This document shows, piece by piece, positions 12,607-16,439 of a stretch of 16,439 bases of DNA (position 1 is the first letter of the stretch; the number at the start of each line of letters is the position of its first letter). The notes under the pieces are model-generated. The model was given only the letters and a program-made list of their open reading frames with translations, was not told where the DNA came from and made no database searches. Position numbers and translations under genes: made by a program. Source of the DNA: JBJXFK01 sp046155505 (GTDB lineage Bacteria > Planctomycetota > Phycisphaerae > UBA1845 > Fen-1342). Location: contig JBJXFK010000344.1 of assembly GCA_046155505.1 (NCBI GenBank), forward strand, positions 1 to 16,439. The letters are read 5' to 3'.

Positions 12607-13839
12607 CTACTCGAGAATCTTGGTCACGACGCCCGAGCCGACCGTGCGACCGCCTTCGCGAATGGCGAAGCGCAGGCCCTCTTCCATGGCGACCGGGGCG
12701 ATGATCTCGACATTCATCTGGACGTTGTCGCCCGGCATGCACATTTCGGCCTTGCCGCCTTCGCGCGACAGCAGCTCTTTCACCGAACCCGTCACGTCCG
12801 TCGTACGCATGTAAAACTGCGGACGATAGCCGGGGAAGAACGGCGTCGCACGACCGCCTTCTTCCTTGGTCAGCACGTACACCTCGGCCATGAACTTGGT
12901 GTGCGGCGTGATCGACTTGGGCTTGGCCAGAACCTGACCACGCTCAATTTCAGCCTTTTCAACGCCGCGCAGCAGCAGACCGACGTTGTCGCCGGCGATG
13001 CCCATGTCGAGCGTCTTGGTGAACATTTCGACGCCGGTGACGATCGTCTTGCGATCGATCGCGGCGCTGAAACCGATCAGTTGCAGTTCGTCGCCGACCT
13101 TCACCTGACCGCGCTCGATACGACCGGTCGCGACCGTGCCACGACCCTTGATCGAGAACACGTCCTCGACCGGCATCAGGAACGGCTTGTCTTGCTCGCG
13201 GACCGGCTCGGGCACGTCCTTATCCAGGGCGGCCAGCAGCTCGATCACCGACTTCATCTTGTCCTGGCTCTTTTCCATCGCGCCGGCCATCGCCGTCGTG
13301 GCCGAGCCGCGGACGACGGTCGCGTTGTCGCCGTCGAACTGGTACTTGCTGAGCAGCTCGCGCACTTCCATTTCAACGAGGTCGAGCAGCTCGGCGTCGT
13401 CGATCAGGTCGCACTTGTTGAGGAACACCACCAGCTTGGGCACGTTTACCTGGCGGGCGAGCAGAACGTGTTCGCGCGTCTGCGGCATCGGGCCGTCGGC
13501 GGCGCTGACCACGAGGATCGCGCCGTCCATCTGGGCCGCGCCCGTGATCATGTTCTTCACATAATCCGCGTGACCCGGGCAGTCGATGTGCGCGTAGTGG
13601 CGATTCTGCGTCTCGTACTCGACGTGCGAGGTCGCGATCGTCACGATCTTGGTCGGGTCGCGACGGCCGTCCTTCTCGGAGGCCTTCGCAATCTGGTCAT
13701 ACGTCTTCAATTCGCCGATACCCTGAGCCGCACAGACGGCGGTAAGCGCAGCCGTGAGCGTCGTCTTGCCGTGGTCGATGTGACCGATGGTGCCGACGTT
13801 TACGTGAGGCTTGTTACGCTCGAATACACCCTTGGCCAT
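12607..13839 (-). CDS. tuf: Elongation factor Tu, 410 aa, with divergent switch I
   Basis: EF-Tu delivers aminoacyl-tRNA to the ribosome with GTP. G1 is G-H-I-D-H-G-K-T (19-26), G3 is D-C-P-G-H (86-90, with catalytic H90), G4 is N-K-C-D (141-144) and G5 is G-S-A; domains 2 and 3 follow with R-G-T-V-A-T-G-R and P-F-F-P-G-Y-R-P-Q-F-Y. Switch I differs from the near-universal R-G-I-T-I-N-T: here residues 64-70 are K-I-V-T-I-A-T after a five-residue insertion (E-K-D-G-R-R-D-P). T67 keeps the magnesium-binding Thr. From memory other Planctomycetota EF-Tu proteins share this change, so it is likely functional. GGAGAGAG lies close before ATG 13839. Preceded by tRNA-Thr in the same transcription unit. 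Confidence 0.98.
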   Translation of the reverse strand: MAKGVFERNKPHVNVGTIGHIDHGKTTLTAALTAVCAAQGIGELKTYDQIAKASEKDGRRDPTKIVTIATSHVEYETQNRHYAHIDCPGHADYVKNMITGAAQMDGAILVVSAADGPMPQTREHVLLARQVNVPKLVVFLNKCDLIDDAELLDLVEMEVRELLSKYQFDGDNATVVRGSATTAMAGAMEKSQDKMKSVIELLAALDKDVPEPVREQDKPFLMPVEDVFSIKGRGTVATGRIERGQVKVGDELQLIGFSAAIDRKTIVTGVEMFTKTLDMGIAGDNVGLLLRGVEKAEIERGQVLAKPKSITPHTKFMAEVYVLTKEEGGRATPFFPGYRPQFYMRTTDVTGSVKELLSREGGKAEMCMPGDNVQMNVEIIAPVAMEEGLRFAIREGGRTVGSGVVTKILE

Positions 13840-13964
13840 TCCACTCTCTCCAAAATCTAGCCGCGGCGCTCGCCGCTACTTTGCCCGGGGCGTCACCGGG
13901 CAAGCGCCAACGCCGCCACGCGACACCGAGTGACCCACATACCCAAAAACCGCAGCGCGAACAA

Positions 13965-14037
13965 AGCTGCTGGCGGGGATTGAACCCGCGACCTCGTCCT
14001 TACCAAGGACGCACTCTACCAGCTGAGCTACAGCAGC
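13965..14037 (-). tRNA. tRNA-Thr (anticodon GGT)
   Basis: Minus-strand cloverleaf: acceptor GCTGCTG / CAGCAGC with discriminator T, D-arm TAGCTCAGCTGGTAGAG, anticodon stem CGTCC / GGACG around TTGGTAA (anticodon GGT) and T-arm GGGTTCAATCC. CCA is not encoded. It opens the operon ahead of tuf, as thrT does before tufB in E. coli. Confidence 0.97.
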
Positions 14038-14115
14038 GTTTCCGACGGCTATTGCCGACAGATTTTATGTCCGCAGACAGCAAACCTACCCCGCCTGCAA
14101 AAAGCGGGAACGGGC

Positions 14116-14143
14116 ATTGTAGTTCGCCCAGCCGTGGTGTCAA
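14116..14143 (-). promoter_or_regulatory. Near-consensus promoter of the tRNA-Thr/tuf/ribosomal operon
   Basis: On the minus strand TTGACA (14143-14138) is followed by a 16-base spacer and TACAAT (14121-14116). The bases after it, GCCCGTTCCCGC, form a G+C-rich discriminator such as is found at promoters shut down by ppGpp. Transcription would start near 14109, about 70 bases before the tRNA 5' end. A second possible -10 (TAAAAT, 14067-14062) has no -35. Confidence 0.8.
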
Positions 14144-14259
14144 AAGGAAAAATCGCTGGCCCCAGACCCACCGCTTGCGGTATCCTCTTTCCCGGTCTGC
14201 TTCGCCCTGCGCCGGCCGTTACTTTCGGCTGCCGCAATCGGCCCGAGGTGCCGCCCGAT

Positions 14260-14802
14260 ATGAAGGTTCACGTTCCGCCCCCCGATCTATCCGGCCAGTC
14301 GCTCGGCGAGCGTATCGCGAAGTTCCGCGAAAACTACCAGGCGTGGGTCGAGGACATTCGCAAGGACCCGGCGCTTTTCTTTTCGCCTATGCCGGTGCGC
14401 ATCGCGGCGTGGATCATCGGCGCGATCATCATATTGATAATGGTTCGCGTCGGCGTGGCCACGTTTGCCCCGACCAAGGCCGGCACCGAGTTCGAGGCGG
14501 CGACGGCCGAGGCCAGCATCATGGTCGCGTGCACAAATCGCGGCTGCAACAAGACTTACATGGCTCACCCGGAGATCGGCTTCAAGGATTGGCCGATGAC
14601 TTGTACGACGTGTGCCAATCCGACGGTCTATCGCGCCACGCTCTGCCGGTCGTGCCGCACCTGGTTCGCCCGCCCGCCCGGCTCGGCCCCGGGATGCCCA
14701 TTCTGCGACGAGCGTGCCGCCCAGGAAAAAGCCGCCCGCGAAGCAGCGAGCAAGCCGACGACGCGGAGCAAAGATAAGCACGATGAGGATGATGGGTGGT
14801 AG
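14260..14802 (+). CDS. Single-pass membrane protein with zinc ribbons, 180 aa
   Basis: The family is not recognised. Residues 1-45 are a charged N-terminal region (M-K-V-H-V-P-P-P-D-L-S-G-Q-S), followed by one membrane helix at about 46-68 (V-R-I-A-A-W-I-I-G-A-I-I-I-L-I). After it come four cysteine pairs: C91/C96, C115/C118, C129/C132 and C146/C149, enough for two zinc ribbons. The end is a highly charged Lys/Asp/Glu tail closing D-D-G-W. ATG 14260 is preferred: the longer frame from 14134 overlaps the divergent promoter of the tuf operon, and GAGG lies 11 bases upstream of 14260. The cysteine pairs with F-F-S-P and W-F-A-R-P suggest a protein-binding zinc module; function unknown. Confidence 0.8.
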   Translation: MKVHVPPPDLSGQSLGERIAKFRENYQAWVEDIRKDPALFFSPMPVRIAAWIIGAIIILIMVRVGVATFAPTKAGTEFEAATAEASIMVACTNRGCNKTYMAHPEIGFKDWPMTCTTCANPTVYRATLCRSCRTWFARPPGSAPGCPFCDERAAQEKAAREAASKPTTRSKDKHDEDDGW

Positions 14803-14978
14803 GCGGCGTCAATGGAGGACTGCCGCCCTCGGCTGTCTCTTCACGCGGAACAACGGAACAACCGCGCGCCGGCGTGCCCGTCCGCGCGACGCGCGAATTC
14901 GCGGACGAGCATGTCGAGATTCCGTCGCGTGCCGTCGGGTTCCGCCTCCGCGTGAACCGCATCCCGAGACCCTGCGAT

Positions 14979-15003
14979 TTGCAAGTTTTCAATGAAAACG
15001 CAA
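14979..15003. other. Interrupted palindrome upstream of the 102-aa gene
   Basis: TTGC-AA-GTTTTC, loop AAT, GAAAAC-GCAA: a perfect 6-bp inner stem with matching outer TTGC/GCAA and a two-base bulge. It lies 75 bases before ATG 15078 and 177 bases after the previous stop; it could be an operator or a weak terminator. A nearby TTGACT at 15024 has only a weak -10 partner. Confidence 0.4.
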
Positions 15004-15077
15004 GTGAATAGTGCATTCTCGCTTGACTGCGCATTGGGTTGTTGCGAAACTTTGCGAAATCCTCTGGAGTGCACACG

Positions 15078-15386
15078 ATGCCTGATGAAAAGACCCCACC
15101 GATCGCTGCCTCCGATTCTTCGAACTCGTCCGACGAGCGTGCGATGACGACCAAGGAGCGCCTTTCGTCATTCGTCTGGGCGGGAGTATTTCTCGCCATA
15201 GGCGTTTGCATGTTTGTCTGGATGAAGTCGCCGCTCGCCGACCACGACGCTACTCGGGCAAAGACGCAATTCTGGGTGTCGATCGTGAATTGGGTTTGGG
15301 GCTGGCCCGCCGGCTCGGTCTCCACTCTGATCGGACTGCTGATCGGGTTCAGCGGCGTTCGAGGCAAGATGAGCACAAGTTCGTAG
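15078..15386 (+). CDS. Small two-pass membrane protein, 102 aa
   Basis: ATG 15078 has GGAG with 8 bases spacing. The first 30 residues are hydrophilic and rich in Ser and acidic residues (P-D-E-K-T-P-P...S-N-S-S-D-E-R). Two membrane helices follow, at about 33-50 (F-V-W-A-G-V-F-L-A-I-G-V-C-M-F-V-W) and 66-90 (F-W-V-S-I-V-N-W-V-W-G-W-P-A-G-S), and the end is short and basic (V-R-G-K-M-S-T-S-S). No family is recognised. The preceding 275 bases have no gene-like reading, so it is probably transcribed alone or weakly with the zinc-ribbon gene. Confidence 0.75.
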   Translation: MPDEKTPPIAASDSSNSSDERAMTTKERLSSFVWAGVFLAIGVCMFVWMKSPLADHDATRAKTQFWVSIVNWVWGWPAGSVSTLIGLLIGFSGVRGKMSTSS

Positions 15387-15630
15387 GTTCGCAGGCAAGC
15401 TCGGAATTTCGATCGATGGGCGGGTCGTATATTGGAACTATGAAAACCGTGCGGATGCCACTGCTCTGCGAGCAGTGTATGTCGAAGGTAGGTGAACTAC
15501 TCGGAGTTTGGGCGACTCCAGTGGCAAGTCGACCGATCGCAATTCCCGCGGCCGGTGGCTCCACAAGAAACCGCGTAGGGCTGCGGTGCTCCATCGCGCC
15601 TAGCGCTCCGCGCCCTTCCCGCTCCCTCCT

Positions 15631-15654
15631 CTCTGTGCCTCTGTGCCTCTGTGG
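15631..15654. repeat. Three octads CTCTGTGC / CTCTGTGG
   Basis: CTCTGTGC at 15631 and 15639, then CTCTGTGG at 15647, followed by TTCATCTTCTTCC. This is the same word, in reverse complement, as the left end of the element at 7991-8070 (CCACAGAGG). Confidence 0.85.
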
Positions 15655-15918
15655 TTCATCTTCTTCCCCGGTAGTCCGAGGTCGGAATGCTCTTCATCCG
15701 ACCCCGATCCACCTCGTCCACTTTCTCCTCAATCTGCACTCTGCATTTCAAACTTCGCACGGCCAAACCCGCTCAAATCCGCCCACCACCGTTCACCCCT
15801 TGCACGCGCACCATTTCCCCTTGCCTTGCGCCACTCCCCATGCAAATACTTCCCCCGAGTACTCACCGCGCGAGTCGACGCGCGCGGCGTCTGAAAAAGG
15901 AATCCGCAACAGAAATTT

Positions 15919-15982
15919 GAAGGCCGAGCCCGGACGCGCCCGTAGCGCATCCGGCCTTCGACCTTCAACCTTCGACCTTCAA
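15919..15982. repeat. Inverted repeat joined to four CCTTCRA heptads
   Basis: GAAGGCCG (15919-15926) pairs with CGGCCTTC (15952-15959) around an inner stem (CCGGACGCG / CGCATCCGG, one mismatch). The right arm runs into CCTTCGA, CCTTCAA, CCTTCGA, CCTTCAA (15955-15982), an alternating four-unit heptad array. Confidence 0.85.
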
Positions 15983-16032
15983 GGAGGTGTCTGGAAAAAC
16001 CAACACAGTGCGTGACCGGCGAGTGCCTGTAG

Positions 16033-16076
16033 CACCGGCTATCAGCCGGTGTCGTGTGGCACGGACTATTAGTCCG
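16033..16076. repeat. Paired hairpins with three-base loops
   Basis: CACCGGCT-ATC-AGCCGGTG (16033-16051) is followed nine bases later by CACGGACT-ATT-AGTCCGGG (16060-16078; one mismatch, core CGGACT/AGTCCG 16062-16076). The shared plan, with (C)ACT/GCT stems and AT(C/T) loops, marks them as two copies of one diverged unit. A weaker third trace (ACT...AGT) follows at 16086-16100. Confidence 0.85.
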
Positions 16077-16439
16077 GGTTGTGCGACACTAACGATCAGT
16101 CGGCGCTTCAAGCACTCGCACGAGGCCACCCCAACCCGCGCTACTCGATTCGACCCACCGGCCTCGCCGGCCGACGTCGAAACCCGCGTAGTGTAGGTCT
16201 CCGAGGCCCTCAACGGCACCGTTGCGTTCTCGCGCCAAAGCGACACCGCGACGCATTTTGCACACACACGAACACCGCGCGCAATCGCGGCGTTCAATTT
16301 GGCGTAGCGCCGGATCCGCCGCCTCGGTCCCGGTCGCGAAAAAAGCCCGAGGCTGCGCCGCCGAATTCGTGCCGCGCGTTCTCCGTCGCAGACGACTCAA
16401 AATCGTCGGCGTCCTGGGCAACGGCTAATCCCGTGTCCG

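Larger units (their letters stand above)
15387..16439. other. Gene-poor kilobase with repeat words
   Basis: About 1 kb with no gene I can support. Frames up to about 110 codons cross it on both strands, but they run through hairpins and repeat arrays and have Arg/Pro/Ser-biased, non-protein-like composition. It holds octads at 15631-15654, heptads at 15955-15982 and paired hairpins at 16033-16076. The last 240 bases up to the right edge may be the start of another locus, but nothing could be identified. Confidence 0.6.

Noticed and set aside
12427..13860. A 477-codon plus-strand frame opposite tuf
   Set aside because: It is an antisense shadow produced by the strongly biased codon use of tuf; the minus strand is certain EF-Tu.
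14134..14259. Longer N-terminus for the zinc-ribbon membrane protein, from ATG 14134
   Set aside because: It would overlap the -35 region of the tuf operon promoter, and the extra residues (Pro/Arg/Gly-rich) are not protein-like; ATG 14260 begins a coherent protein.
15440..16015. A frame starting M-K-T-V-R-M-P-L-L-C-E-Q-C-M at 15440
   Set aside because: The first 20 residues look promising (C-x2-C), but the frame then runs into Pro/Ser/Arg-rich sequence and the octad repeats. At best it is the decayed start of a gene.
16089..16421. A 110-codon minus-strand frame at the right edge with several cysteines
   Set aside because: No ribosome site, Arg-rich composition, and it ends among the hairpin repeats; not enough support.
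16390..16439. GTCGCAGACGACTC near the right edge, resembling a tmRNA tag start or the anticodon arm of tRNA-Leu(CAA)
   Set aside because: A stem GACGA/TCGTC around CTCAAAA is present, but no matching D-arm, acceptor or tag stop could be found; the similarity is probably chance.

Overview
The window looks like a chromosomal segment of a G+C-rich Planctomycetota bacterium, probably of the Phycisphaerae type. This is inferred from three things: an EF-Tu whose switch I lacks the usual R-G-I-T stretch, a membrane protein ending in the C-x2-C-G-Y-D-L-R-G ... C-P-E-C zinc ribbon common in that phylum, and intergenic spaces packed with short palindromic and tandem 'word' repeats. No phage, transposase, CRISPR or defence genes are visible.

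Layout. Positions 1-1201 (minus) hold most of an LptF/LptG-family permease that runs off the left edge, preceded by a 95-aa unknown gene (1395-1682, minus). A perfect 25-bp-arm inverted repeat separates these from a zinc-type dehydrogenase (1903-2874, plus). Next come a cysteine-tailed lipoprotein (3058-3552, minus), a two-gene minus-strand unit encoding small membrane proteins (3768-4549), an RRM glycine-rich RNA-binding protein (4883-5209, plus), a cluster of GGTGGGC palindromes, a DUF4097-like lipoprotein built of TSNG repeats (5464-6405, minus) and a 458-aa multi-pass membrane protein (6609-7985, plus).

Positions 14143 down to 8106 (minus) are a translation/secretion operon: promoter, tRNA-Thr(GGT), tuf, rpmG, tRNA-Trp(CCA), secE, nusG, rplK, an unrecognised 76-aa gene, rplA, rplJ, rplL. 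The order follows the classic tufB-secE-nusG-rplKAJL arrangement, with three departures. A 76-aa gene is joined to rplK by a TAATG overlap. Heptad inverted repeats sit in two intergenic spaces of the cluster. The cluster ends at rplL, where rpoB would be expected but a convergent gene lies instead. The promoter upstream of tRNA-Thr is near consensus (TTGACA, 16 nt, TACAAT) with a G+C-rich discriminator.

Divergent from this operon is a 180-aa membrane zinc-ribbon protein (14260-14802, plus), then a 102-aa two-pass membrane protein (15078-15386, plus). The last kilobase (15387-16439) holds no gene I can support, but several repeat words and paired hairpins.

The strongest candidates for something undescribed are the 76-aa rplK-coupled gene, the family of heptad/octad arrays (five loci, two forming inverted repeats inside the ribosomal-protein operon with unrelated spacers), and a palindromic repeat that supplies the stop codon of rplJ.
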